From Siccirubricoccus deserti (lineage in GTDB: Bacteria > Pseudomonadota > Alphaproteobacteria > Acetobacterales > Acetobacteraceae): a DNA stretch of 64,000 bases. The notes beneath the pieces are model-generated. The model made no database searches and had not been told where the DNA came from. It saw only the letters and a list, made by a program, of their open reading frames with translations. The stretch's first letter is position 1, and every line of letters begins with the position of its first letter. The stretch covers positions 1 through 64,000 of the forward strand of contig NZ_JACOMF010000004.1 in assembly GCF_014283215.1 (NCBI RefSeq), given 5' to 3'. The position numbers and the translations under genes are program-made. Shown in pieces: positions 25,531 to 34,663 of the stretch.

Positions 25531-28449
25531 ATGCAGGCCCGCCGCCTTCGCCTGACGGTTGGGATTACCACCGCATTGCTGCTGGTCGCCCTGGCGATCG
25601 GCACGCATCTGCTCGTCGAACGGATGCGCAACACCGCCGAGTTGACCGCGCGGCAGACCGTGCAACGTGTCGCCCGGGTGATCGAAAGCACCATAAACCG
25701 GCAGTTCCTGGCCGTCGACGGCACCATGGCAGGGCTGCCCGCGGTGCTTGGCCAGGTCGTGCGCGATGAGCGGCTGGACTCTGGCGAGGCGAGCCGGCTT
25801 CTGCGCGAGTTGAATTTCCAGAATTTCAACTTTCGCGACATGGTATTGGTGCGCCCGGACGGCGAGCCCTGGGCATCGGCCCTCGCCGCCTCACGCGGCC
25901 GGGCATTGCCGTTGGATCCGGAGCGGCTGGCCGAGGCGCGGCAGATCGGTGCGGCGGTGGTCAGCGGGCCGGCCCGCAACCCGCTGACCGGCGAATGGGC
26001 GCTGTTCTTCCTGCGCGCCATCTCGCTGACCGGAACCGGCGAACTCATCGCCGTGGCCGAGGTGCCGCTGACCCTGATTGCCACCCTGCTGTCGCCGATC
26101 GGTGAGATGCCCGGCGTGCGGATGACGGTGGAGCGGGCGGATGGCACCGTCCTGGCGGTGCTGCCGCATGACGAGCCGCGGATGGGCCGCCGCCTGGAAC
26201 GGCCACCGACGACTCTGCCGGCCGATGGCAGCGCGGTGCTGATGCCCGGCCGTTTCTCCGGCGACGAGGTCTTCGCCGCCGCCCGGCCGACGCTCTATCG
26301 CGAGGTGCATGTCGTCGCCAGCTATGAGGCGGATTACGCCTTCGCCGGCTGGACCCTGGATCGCCGGCGTCTGTTCGGCGTCGCCAGCGGCATCGCCGCG
26401 CTGCTGCTGCTGCTGGCACTGGCGCTCAACACGGCACTGCGGCAACGCGAGAAGATAGATGCCGAACGGGCGCGGGCGCGGGCGGTGCTGGAAAGCGCCA
26501 TCGAGACGATGCCGGACGGCTTCGTGATGTTCGATGCCGATGACCGCCTGGTGATCTGCAACCAGCGCTACCGCGATCTCTACGCCGTCAGCGCCCCCTT
26601 CATCGTGCCGGGCGCCCTGTTCGAGGACATCATCCGCGAAGGTGCCCGCCTCGGCCAGTACCCGCAGGCCGGGGCGGACCACGAGCGCTTCGTCGCCAGC
26701 ATCTGCGCCTGGCACCGCAACGATCAGCCGAGCATGGAACGTCTGCTGCCGGATGGCCGCTGGATCTTGGTGACGGAGCGCCGCACGCCGGATGGCGGTA
26801 CCGTCGGCATCCGCACCGACATCACCGCGCTGAAGCATGCCATGGCCGATCTGGCCCAGGCGCGCGATGCGGCAGCGGCTGCCACTGAGGCGAAGTCGCG
26901 CTTTCTGGCGCGGATGAGCCATGAGCTGCGCACCCCGCTCAACGGCGTGCTCGGCCTTGCCCAGGCGCTGGCGCGCGACCCCGGCCTGTCCGGCGAGCAG
27001 CAGGCCAGGGCGCGCACGCTGGAAACCGCCGGGCGCCACTTGGTCGCGGTCGCCAATGACGTGCTGGACCTGGCCAAGGTCGAAGCCGGCCGTCTTGAGC
27101 TGAAGCTGGTACCGGCGAGGGTGCGGGAGGTGCTGGAAAGCTGCGCCGCACTGATCCGCCCGGCAGCGGAGGAGAAGCACGTCACCCTGGCAGTGCTGCA
27201 TGATGCCACGCTGCCGCACGCGGTGGAGGTCGACCGCACCCGGATGCAGCAACTGCTGCTGAACCTGCTGTCGAATGCGGTGAAGTTCACCCCCGCCGGC
27301 GGCACGGTGGAACTGTCCGCGCAGCGGCTGCCTGACATCGATGCCGAGGGACGGGTCCTGGTGCGCCTGGAGGTACGGGACACCGGCCCGGGCGTGCCGG
27401 AGGCGCAGCGGCGCGCGGTGTTTGGCGATTTCGTTCAGCTCGATAGCGGCAGCCGGATGGGCGGCACCGGACTCGGCCTCGCCATCGCCGCCGGCATCGC
27501 CGGGCAGATGGATGGCAGGATCGGCTGCGGCGCCAATCCGGCGGGCCAGGGGGCGATGTTCTGGGTCGAGGTGCCGCTGCTACCGGCGGACATGCCGGAC
27601 CAGCCGGAGTTGCAGCCGGCCACGGTCACCCGGGCGCCATTGCTGGTCCTGGTCGCGGATGACGTGCCAGCCAATCTGGCGGTGGCGCGCGCGCTGCTCG
27701 AATCCGCTGGCCATCAGGCATATTGCGTGAACGATGGCGTCCAGGCCGTGCAGGCGGTGACCGGTGGCTACGATGGGCGGCACTTTGACGTAGTGCTGAT
27801 GGATGTGATGATGCCCGGGATGGATGGGCTGGAGGCCACACGCCGGATCCGCGCCCTACCGGGTGCGCAGGCCGAGGTGCCGATCCTGGCGGTCACGGCC
27901 AGTGCCTTCGCCGAGGATGTCGAGGCCTGCCGCAAGGCCGGGATGAATGCGCACCTGGCCAAGCCGATCGAGCGCGAGGCGTTGCTGACAGCGCTCGACC
28001 GCCTGACCGAGGAGCCGCGCGAGGCCGAGGACCAACCAACCCAGGGGACAGCGATGGATTTCCTCACCCTGCCGGTACTGACCCGGCGCGGCAGCGCGCC
28101 GCTGGCACTGCCGGGGCTCGATGACAAGGCGGCGCTGCGGCTGGCGCCGGAGTTCATCAGCGAGATTCGCGCTGCAGCGGAGGCGCTGGCCACGGCATCT
28201 GCCGAGGCGGTGCCGGAGCAGGCGGTGCTCCCGGCGGCGCATCGCCTGGCCGGGGCGGCGGCGACGCTCGGCGCCAACCGTCTTGCCGCCGCGGCACGCC
28301 ACCTGCAGTCCGAGGCACAGCACCTGCCGCCGGATGAACGGCTGGCGCTGCGGGAGATGGTCCTGGCGATCGCCGCCGAGTCGCTGGAGGCGCTGGACGA
28401 GGCGATGGGGCGGCTGAAGGCGGAGCAGGCGGACAACGCCGCAGCCTGA
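25531..28449 (+). CDS. Hybrid sensor histidine kinase with REC and HPt domains
   Basis: 972 residues. Domain order: a membrane segment at about 11-30, a periplasmic sensory region to about 280, a second membrane segment at about 283-302, a PAS-like domain (about 320-430, IETMPDGFVMFDADDRLVIC), HisKA with His464 in FLARMSHELRTPLNG, HATPase (LLSNAVKFTPAGG, DTGPGVPEA, GGTGLGLAIAAG), a receiver with Asp758 in VVLMDVMMPGMDG, and a C-terminal HPt with His904 in AAHRLAGAAATLGAN. It can run an internal His-Asp-His relay; a separate response regulator is not in the window. It starts three bases after the DctP-type gene, so the two probably form a receptor-kinase pair. Confidence 0.92.
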   Translation: MQARRLRLTVGITTALLLVALAIGTHLLVERMRNTAELTARQTVQRVARVIESTINRQFLAVDGTMAGLPAVLGQVVRDERLDSGEASRLLRELNFQNFNFRDMVLVRPDGEPWASALAASRGRALPLDPERLAEARQIGAAVVSGPARNPLTGEWALFFLRAISLTGTGELIAVAEVPLTLIATLLSPIGEMPGVRMTVERADGTVLAVLPHDEPRMGRRLERPPTTLPADGSAVLMPGRFSGDEVFAAARPTLYREVHVVASYEADYAFAGWTLDRRRLFGVASGIAALLLLLALALNTALRQREKIDAERARARAVLESAIETMPDGFVMFDADDRLVICNQRYRDLYAVSAPFIVPGALFEDIIREGARLGQYPQAGADHERFVASICAWHRNDQPSMERLLPDGRWILVTERRTPDGGTVGIRTDITALKHAMADLAQARDAAAAATEAKSRFLARMSHELRTPLNGVLGLAQALARDPGLSGEQQARARTLETAGRHLVAVANDVLDLAKVEAGRLELKLVPARVREVLESCAALIRPAAEEKHVTLAVLHDATLPHAVEVDRTRMQQLLLNLLSNAVKFTPAGGTVELSAQRLPDIDAEGRVLVRLEVRDTGPGVPEAQRRAVFGDFVQLDSGSRMGGTGLGLAIAAGIAGQMDGRIGCGANPAGQGAMFWVEVPLLPADMPDQPELQPATVTRAPLLVLVADDVPANLAVARALLESAGHQAYCVNDGVQAVQAVTGGYDGRHFDVVLMDVMMPGMDGLEATRRIRALPGAQAEVPILAVTASAFAEDVEACRKAGMNAHLAKPIEREALLTALDRLTEEPREAEDQPTQGTAMDFLTLPVLTRRGSAPLALPGLDDKAALRLAPEFISEIRAAAEALATASAEAVPEQAVLPAAHRLAGAAATLGANRLAAAARHLQSEAQHLPPDERLALREMVLAIAAESLEALDEAMGRLKAEQADNAAA

Positions 28450-28548
28450 TCCCACCTTATCCGTGCGGCGCCCTGCTCCTCCGCACCCGCTGCCACCCCG
28501 ACGCCGATACCGCTGCGTCTTGGAGGCAGACCTCGTTCACGGGCGAGC

Positions 28549-28884
28549 GTGAGACAAATGCCGGCGGGGCCGCGTTGGTCAGTTGGCACACTGCTCTATG
28601 CCTTCGGCACCAATGACATGCGCTTTGCCTCGGGTCAGGGCTTCGTCCGGCCGGAGGATTTTCCCGACTACTGCACTGGCGCCTTCGACTGGCTGATGCG
28701 GGAGTCGCGGGCGACGCCGAAGATGATGTCAGTCGGGCTGCACCTGCGCACTATCAACCGAGCGGGGCGGATCCGTGGGCTGGAACTGCTGCTGGACTAT
28801 GTCACCCGCCAGCCCGGCGTCTGGATCACGAGGCGCTGCGACATCGCCCGGCATTGGCGGGTGCTCTCGGGGCTGCCGGTATAA
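28549..28884 (+). pseudogene. Polysaccharide deacetylase/allantoinase PuuE, C-terminal remnant
   Basis: About 110 residues match only the C-terminal third of PuuE-type polysaccharide deacetylases: YAFGTNDMRFASGQGF, DYCTGAFDWLMRES, KMMSVGLHLRTINRAGRIRG and PGVWITRRCDIARHW. The upstream NodB-like portion with the metal-binding Asp-His-His residues is missing, and the 100 bases before 28549 show no similarity. It is therefore a truncated relic. It lies directly before a dihydropyrimidinase gene, which fits an ancestral purine/pyrimidine catabolic cluster. Confidence 0.78.
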
Positions 28885-29070
28885 CCCGCGACTCCGGCCG
28901 GAGGCGGTGGCGCGCCGCATCGCGATCCTCGGCCGCTTCGCCGCGGCCGTAGCCTGCATGGCGGACAAGGTGGCCGCAGCCCCGCAAAGATCACCACCGC
29001 GGACAATGGGTTGTCCTTGCCTGGCAGCCGCCATCACGCCACGCTGGGGCGTTGTACTGAGGGATTCTTC

Positions 29071-30525
29071 ATGGCTGAGTTTGACCTCGTCATCCGCAAC
29101 GGCACGGTTGCCACTGCCAGCGACGTCTTCGCGGCCGATGTCGGCATTACCGATGGCCAGGTGGTGGCGCTGGCGCGTGGCCTCGGCCCCGGGACGCGCG
29201 AGATCGACGCGGATGGCAAGCTGGTGCTGCCCGGCGGCATCGACAGCCATACGCATATCGAGGAGCCGCGCGGCGGCCCCACGGTGAATGCCGATGATTT
29301 CGCCTCCGGCAGCGCCTCCGCCGCGGTGGGGGGAACCACCACCGTCATTGGCTTCGCCCGGCAGGCGCGCGGCGGATCGCTGGCCCAGGGCGTTGCCGAG
29401 CATCATGCGCGGGCCAGGAAAAGCCGCATCGACTACAGCTTCCACATGGTGTTGACCGACCCGCGGCCGGAGATCCTGACTGAGGAACTGCCGAAGCTGG
29501 TCGAGCAGGGCCACCGCAGCTTCAAAATCTTCCTAACCTACGAAGGCGCCCGCATCTCGGATGCCGAGGCGCTGCAGGTGCTGGCGACCGCGCGGCGGCT
29601 CGGCGCCCTGACCTGCATCCATGCCGAGAATCATGAGTTGATCGACTTCTACACCCAGGCGCTGCTCGCCGCCGGGCTGACCCGGCCGGTGCATCACGCC
29701 TGGGCCAAGCCGATGCTGGTCGAACGCGAATGCGTTCACCGCGTCTGCGCCATGGCGGAGGCGTTGGACGTGCCGATCCAGGTCTTCCACGTCAGCGGTC
29801 GCGAGAGCGCCGAGGAGATTGAGCGGGCGCAGCAGCGCGGCGTCCAGGTCTGGGGCGAAACCTGCACCCAGTATCTGGTGCTGAGCGCCGAGGACCTCGA
29901 CCGGCCAGGCTTCGAGGGCGCGAAATACCTCTGCAGCCCGGCGCCACGTACCAAGGCGGATCAGGCGGCGCTGTGGGAGATGATCCGCCGCGGAGTCATC
30001 CAGAACGTCACCTCCGACCACGCCCCGACCCGCTTCGGCGGCAAGGACGGCAAGACCGCGGTCGGGCTGGATACGCCCTTCACCAGGATCCCCAATGGCG
30101 TGCCGGGGCTGGCGGCGCGCATGCCGATCCTGTTCAGCGAGGGGGTGGTGAAGGGCAGGATCGACCTTCCGACCTTCGTCTCCATCACCGCGACCCATGC
30201 GGCGAAGCTGTTCGGCCTGCACCCACGGAAGGGCAGCATCGCCATCGGCAGCGACGCCGATATCGCGATCTGGGATCCGGCGAAGCGGGTGACGATCACC
30301 GCGGCGACGGTGCAGGACGCTAATGACCACACGCCCTACGAGGGCTTCGAGGTGACTGGCTGGCCGGAAACAACGCTGGTCCGCGGTGTGCCAGTGGTCG
30401 AAGCTGGGCGCGTGGTCGGCGCGCCGGGTCACGGCCAGTTTCTGCCGCGCGGTCCCTATGGGATGATCAAGCCAAGCGGCGTCTTCCCGGGGCCGTTCAA
30501 CCCGGTGGATGGCGTGGCGGTGTAG
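29071..30525 (+). CDS. Dihydropyrimidinase/D-hydantoinase
   Basis: 484 residues of the dihydropyrimidinase family. Metal and active-site residues: HTHIEEPRGGPTVNADDFAS after PGGIDS (HxH), Lys152 in HRSFKIFLTYEG (carboxylated Lys), IHAENHELID, QVFHVSGRESAEE and NVTSDHAPTRFGG (Asp). The enzyme hydrolyses dihydrouracil/dihydrothymine or 5-substituted hydantoins in the cytosol. ATG 29071 is used; an upstream ATG at 29011 gives a longer, unlikely leader. Its downstream partner beta-ureidopropionase is not adjacent; the carbamoylases at 18.8-21.9 kb could fill that role. A strong hairpin follows. Confidence 0.9.
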   Translation: MAEFDLVIRNGTVATASDVFAADVGITDGQVVALARGLGPGTREIDADGKLVLPGGIDSHTHIEEPRGGPTVNADDFASGSASAAVGGTTTVIGFARQARGGSLAQGVAEHHARARKSRIDYSFHMVLTDPRPEILTEELPKLVEQGHRSFKIFLTYEGARISDAEALQVLATARRLGALTCIHAENHELIDFYTQALLAAGLTRPVHHAWAKPMLVERECVHRVCAMAEALDVPIQVFHVSGRESAEEIERAQQRGVQVWGETCTQYLVLSAEDLDRPGFEGAKYLCSPAPRTKADQAALWEMIRRGVIQNVTSDHAPTRFGGKDGKTAVGLDTPFTRIPNGVPGLAARMPILFSEGVVKGRIDLPTFVSITATHAAKLFGLHPRKGSIAIGSDADIAIWDPAKRVTITAATVQDANDHTPYEGFEVTGWPETTLVRGVPVVEAGRVVGAPGHGQFLPRGPYGMIKPSGVFPGPFNPVDGVAV

Positions 30526-30610
30526 CAGGAACCGGCAAGACCCGAGTTCTCCCCGGAACGGAACCGACCACTGCAGGGCAGCATCGACCGGCTCTGAAGA
30601 CAATGCGCTC

Positions 30611-30647
30611 GGGCGGATCGTCGTCCCGGCGGGACGACGATCCGCCC
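30611..30647. terminator. Bidirectional terminator between hydantoinase and degP
   Basis: A perfect 17-bp stem (GGGCGGATCGTCGTCCC and its complement) around a GGC loop sits between two convergent genes, 85 bases after one stop and 6 before the other. It lacks U-tracts on both strands, but stem strength and position favour termination or mRNA 3-prime protection. Confidence 0.75.
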
Positions 30648-30652
30648 TGGAC

Positions 30653-32215
30653 TCAACCTGGGCTGCCGCGCTCCCCGCCGCGCAGCCGCAGCGGCACGAA
30701 GCGCTGGCCCTGCGCGGTCTCGATCAGCAGCAGCGCGCTCGGCCGGTTCTGCTTGCGCAGCATCTCCAGGCGCTGCTGCACCTCCTGCGGCGTGCCGACC
30801 CGCTCCTGCTGCACTTCGACGATCACGTCACCGGGGCGCAGTTCGCGCTCCGCGGCCGGGCTATCTGGCGTGACCTCCATGATTACCACGCCGCGCTGCT
30901 CCGACCGCAGGCTGAACCGGTCGCGCAGCTCGGGCGTGATCGGCGCGACCCGCAGGCCAAGGCCGCTCAGCTCAGTCGGGCGGTTGGCTGCCGGCGGCGT
31001 CGCCGCGGCTTGCTGCTGCTCGCTCGGCAGCTCGCCGATGGTGACCGAAAGGGTCTGCTCCTTGCCGTCGCGCCAGACCACCACCGGCACCTCCCGGTCC
31101 ACCGGCGTGTCGGCGACGATGCGCGGCAGGTGGCGCATCTCCCGCACCTCCTGCCCGTTGAAGCGGAGGATGATATCGCCATTGCGGATGCCGCCCTTGG
31201 CCGCCGGCCCATCATCCTGCGCCCGTGCCACCAGCGCGCCGCGGCCGCCGCCGGTCAGGCCGAGGCTCTCGGCAATCTCGTCGGTCACCTGCTGGATGTT
31301 GACGCCCAGCCAGCCACGCCGCACCCGCCCGCCTTCCTGCAGCTGCGCCACGATGTTGCGCGCCAGGTTGGAAGGGATGGAGAAGCCGATGCCAATGGAA
31401 CCGCCGGTCGGCGAGTAGATGGCAGTGTTGATGCCGACCACCTGGCCCTGCAGGTTGAATAGCGGGCCACCGGAATTGCCGCGGTTGATCGCCGCATCGG
31501 TCTGAATGAAGTCATCGTAGAGCCCCTGGCGGATGTCACGGCCGCGGGCCGAGACGATGCCGGCGGTGACGGTGCCACCGAGGCCAAAGGGGTTGCCGAT
31601 CGCCAACACCCAGTCGCCGACCTGTGCGGTATCGCTGTCGCCGAAGCGCACCGCGGTTAGCGGCTTGTCGGTCTTGATGCGCAGCACCGCGAGGTCAGTA
31701 CGCGGGTCGGTGCCCAGCAGCTCGGCGCGGATGCTGGTGTTGTCCTGCAGGATGACGTTGATCTCGTCGGCGCCGTCGATGACGTGGTTGTTGGTCACCA
31801 CGATGCCGGAGGCATCGATGACGAAGCCGGAGCCGAGCGACTGCGCCCGCCGCGGCCGCTGCTGTTCCGGGCTGCCCGGCTGGCCGGGGCGGTTGCGATT
31901 GAAGAAGTCGCGGAAGAATTCCTCGAAAGGGCTGCCGGGCGGGGCCTGCGGCTGATCCGGCGCATCCGGGCGTGGAGCGCCGCCGCGGCCCTGCGCATTC
32001 TGGGTGGTCGAGATGTTCACCACTGACGGCAGCAGTTGCCGGGCGAGCGGTGCGAAGGACGACGGCGCGTCCCGCATCGGCACGGCCGACGGCGCATTGG
32101 CCGAGGGATCGGCCGGGGGTATCGCGGCTGGTGGGCTGGCCGGCGCCTGGGCAAAAGCCGGCCCGAGGGGCAGTGTGGCAATCAGCGCGGCCACGGCAAG
32201 CGGGGGAAGGCGCAT
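30653..32215 (-). CDS. degP: DegP/HtrA (Do-like) periplasmic serine protease
   Basis: About 520 residues. The N-terminus is a signal peptide (PPLAVAALIATLPLGPAFAQ) followed by a Pro/Ala-rich linker. The chymotrypsin-like triad is visible: His144 in VVTNNHVIDGAD, Asp174 in RTDLAVLRIK and Ser248 in RGNSGGPLF. Two PDZ domains follow (GWLGVNIQQV region, and GLGLRVAPITPELRDRFSL with AERELRPGDVIVEV). It degrades or refolds damaged envelope proteins. ATG 32215 has GAGGTG upstream. It lies just downstream of hflK-hflC, the standard alphaproteobacterial arrangement, so co-transcription is likely. Confidence 0.95.
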   Translation of the reverse strand: MRLPPLAVAALIATLPLGPAFAQAPASPPAAIPPADPSANAPSAVPMRDAPSSFAPLARQLLPSVVNISTTQNAQGRGGAPRPDAPDQPQAPPGSPFEEFFRDFFNRNRPGQPGSPEQQRPRRAQSLGSGFVIDASGIVVTNNHVIDGADEINVILQDNTSIRAELLGTDPRTDLAVLRIKTDKPLTAVRFGDSDTAQVGDWVLAIGNPFGLGGTVTAGIVSARGRDIRQGLYDDFIQTDAAINRGNSGGPLFNLQGQVVGINTAIYSPTGGSIGIGFSIPSNLARNIVAQLQEGGRVRRGWLGVNIQQVTDEIAESLGLTGGGRGALVARAQDDGPAAKGGIRNGDIILRFNGQEVREMRHLPRIVADTPVDREVPVVVWRDGKEQTLSVTIGELPSEQQQAAATPPAANRPTELSGLGLRVAPITPELRDRFSLRSEQRGVVIMEVTPDSPAAERELRPGDVIVEVQQERVGTPQEVQQRLEMLRKQNRPSALLLIETAQGQRFVPLRLRGGERGSPG

Positions 32216-32319
32216 CGGGGACACCTCGGATTGGGGGCGGCAGTGCAGTATGGAACGCCCGCGACGCCCTGAAGGCTACGGCAGGCTGGGGCCGGAGGAC
32301 ACATCCTCCGGCCCGGGCC

Positions 32320-33279
32320 TCATTGCGGCGGGGCAGCGGCCGGCTGCGCCGGGGCCAGGGTAGCCGCAGGTTGCGCCGGCGCTGGGACGCGGGCGGCCTG
32401 GGGCGGAGCATCACCCATCTGCGGGATGGTCCGGAAGTAGCGGAAGAAGTCACTATCCGGGCTCAGCAGCAACCGGGCGTCGCCCTCCGAGAAGGCCTCG
32501 CGCATGGCCTGCATTGTTCGCCAGAACTGGAAGAACTCCGGGTCACGCTCGAAGGCTTCGGCGAAGATGCGGATGGCGGTCTGCTCGCCCTGGCCGCGCA
32601 GGATCTCTGACTGGGACTGTGCCTCGGCCAGCAGCACGGTGCGCTCGCGCTCGGCACTGGCGCGGATGCGCTGGGCCTGCTCGGCGCCCTCGGCGCGCTG
32701 CTCCCGTGCCACCCTTTCGCGTTCCGACTGCATGCGGGACAGGATGGCCTGGGTGTTCTCCTCCGGCAGGTCGGCGCGGCGGATGCGGACATCCGTCACC
32801 TCGATGCCAAAGCTCTGCGCCTCGCTGTTCACCCGCTGGCGGATCTCGCCCATGATGCGCGCCCGGTCGGCCGAGAGCACTGCCAGCAGCGTCTCGCTGC
32901 CGAGGGTGTTGCGGAGCGTGGAGGAGACGATCGGGCCGAGCCGCAGCCGGATGCCGGTCTCGGTCGCGCCCACCGTCTGGTAGAAGCGCAGCGGGTTGGT
33001 GATACGGTAGCGGGTGAAGGTGTCCACCACGATCCGCCGCTGATCACCGAGAATCACCTCCTGCCCCGGCGCGTCGAAATCCAGCAGCCGCCGGTCGAAG
33101 CCGATGACCGTCTGGATGAAGGGCACCTTCACGTTCAGCCCTGGTTCCTGCACCACCCGCTTCGGCTCGCCGAACTGGGTGATCAGCACCTGCTGGGTCT
33201 GGTGCACGGTGAACAGCGAGGAGGCGGTGATGAACAGCAGGACGACGAGGACGCCTGCCACCATGATCAGGCGGTTCAT
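32320..33279 (-). CDS. hflC: HflC, SPFH-family modulator of FtsH
   Basis: 319 residues. One N-terminal membrane segment (LIMVAGVLVVLLFITASSLF) is followed by the SPFH/band-7 domain (QTQQVLITQFGEPKRVV, YRITNPLRFYQTVG, GIEVTDVRIRRADLPEE) and a long coiled coil rich in Glu, Arg and Ala (REQRAEGAEQAQRIRASAER). The C-terminal tail is Pro/Ala-rich. With HflK it forms the membrane complex that encloses and restrains the FtsH protease. Its ATG overlaps the hflK stop (ATGA). Confidence 0.95.
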   Translation of the reverse strand: MNRLIMVAGVLVVLLFITASSLFTVHQTQQVLITQFGEPKRVVQEPGLNVKVPFIQTVIGFDRRLLDFDAPGQEVILGDQRRIVVDTFTRYRITNPLRFYQTVGATETGIRLRLGPIVSSTLRNTLGSETLLAVLSADRARIMGEIRQRVNSEAQSFGIEVTDVRIRRADLPEENTQAILSRMQSERERVAREQRAEGAEQAQRIRASAERERTVLLAEAQSQSEILRGQGEQTAIRIFAEAFERDPEFFQFWRTMQAMREAFSEGDARLLLSPDSDFFRYFRTIPQMGDAPPQAARVPAPAQPAATLAPAQPAAAPPQ

Positions 33280-34484
33280 CGCGGCACCCCCGTGACGCCA
33301 CGTTGGCCGCTCGGTGCCGGTGCGGGCGCGGTGGGTGCCCCTGGGCGTGGCGGCGCGGGGCGCTGCTGCGGGAGGGGTTCGCCGCCCAGGTTGAGGAAGG
33401 GCACCAGCCCCTGCAGCCGGTCATCCACGATGACCTTCGAATTGCGCCGCAGGATGTCCTCCATGGTCTCGAGATAGAGCCGTCGCATGGTAATGTCGCG
33501 GGCCTGCTGATAAGCGCCGAGCACGCTGATGAAGCGCTGCGCCTCGCCGCGGGCCCGGGCTTCCTGGCTGTCGCGGAAGCCCTGGGCTTCCTGCATCATC
33601 CGCTCCGCCTCGCCGCGGGCGCGGGGGATGATATCATTGCGGTAGGCCTCGGCCTCATTGCGCTGACGCTCGCGGTCCGCCGCGGCGCGCTGCACGTCGC
33701 GGAAGGCTTCGATGACTGCGGCGGGCGGGTCGACCTTCTGCAGCTGCACCTGGGTGATTGCCACGCCGGCGCCGTACTGGTCCATGATCGCCTGGGTGCC
33801 CTGGGCCACCTGGGTCTCAATCTGGCCGCGCGCCTCGGTCAGCGCTGGTTGGATCGGGGTGCGGCCGATCACCTCGCGCATCATGCTCTCGGCCGCCGAT
33901 TTGATGGTGGTCTCGGGATTGCGGGTGTTGAACAGGAAGTCGCCGGCATCGCGGATGCGCCAGCGCACGACGAAGTCGATATCGATGATGTTCTCGTCGC
34001 CGGTCAGCATCAGCGATTCTTCGAGCACGTCACGCCCGACCGGGCCGCGCACAGCCGGCTGCTCGCCGGAGCGATAGCCGATGAACACCAGGTTCTCGGT
34101 GGTGACCCGTGGGGTCTGCACGCTCTCGATCGGCCAGGGGAGGTGGTAGTTCAGGCCGGGCAGCGTGGTGTTGCTGAAGGCGCCGAAGCGCAGGACCACG
34201 CCCTGCTCATCCGGCTGCACCCGGTAGATGCCGGAGGCCAGCCAGGCGCCGAGCAGCAGCACGAACAGCACACCTCCTGCCATGCCGCCGCCGCCGCCCT
34301 GGGGCAGCCAACCCAGCGTGCCGCGCACCCAGTCCTGGGCCTTGCGGATCAGCTCGTCGAGATCAGGGCCCGGGCCGCCGGGGCCGCGATTGCCACCACC
34401 TGGTGGGCTGGGCGGCGGCGTCCCCCACGGCCCGCCCGGTCGGGGGTTTCCCCAAGGGCTGGGTCCGCCGTTGTTCAGCGCCAT
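33276..34484 (-). CDS. hflK: HflK, SPFH-family modulator of FtsH
   Basis: About 402 residues from ATG 34484. The first 60 residues are a Gly/Pro/Asn-rich cytosolic tail with DLDELIRKAQDWVRG, as in HflK proteins; a membrane segment follows (GGVLFVLLLGAWLASGIY), then the SPFH domain (VQPDEQGVVLRFGAF, LPGLNYHLPWPIESVQTPRV) and GVAITQVQLQKVDPPAAVIE leading into a coiled coil. Partner of HflC in the FtsH supercomplex. It is divergent from mrp with about 180 bases between. Confidence 0.94.
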   Translation of the reverse strand: MALNNGGPSPWGNPRPGGPWGTPPPSPPGGGNRGPGGPGPDLDELIRKAQDWVRGTLGWLPQGGGGGMAGGVLFVLLLGAWLASGIYRVQPDEQGVVLRFGAFSNTTLPGLNYHLPWPIESVQTPRVTTENLVFIGYRSGEQPAVRGPVGRDVLEESLMLTGDENIIDIDFVVRWRIRDAGDFLFNTRNPETTIKSAAESMMREVIGRTPIQPALTEARGQIETQVAQGTQAIMDQYGAGVAITQVQLQKVDPPAAVIEAFRDVQRAAADRERQRNEAEAYRNDIIPRARGEAERMMQEAQGFRDSQEARARGEAQRFISVLGAYQQARDITMRRLYLETMEDILRRNSKVIVDDRLQGLVPFLNLGGEPLPQQRPAPPRPGAPTAPAPAPSGQRGVTGVPR

Positions 34485-34663
34485 CGTATGTGTCGGCCTC
34501 CGCTGGTCGTCGTTGCTGTTGCCGCCGGCGCCCGCCTTGGGGGCTGGATGCTTGGGCGGGGTCCAGCCATATGACACACCTTGCCGAACCGCGGGAGACG
34601 CGGCCGGCGGACGGCGCGCCCTATTCAGCGCGATATTGTCGGATGCGGGGAGCTTTTCAAGCG

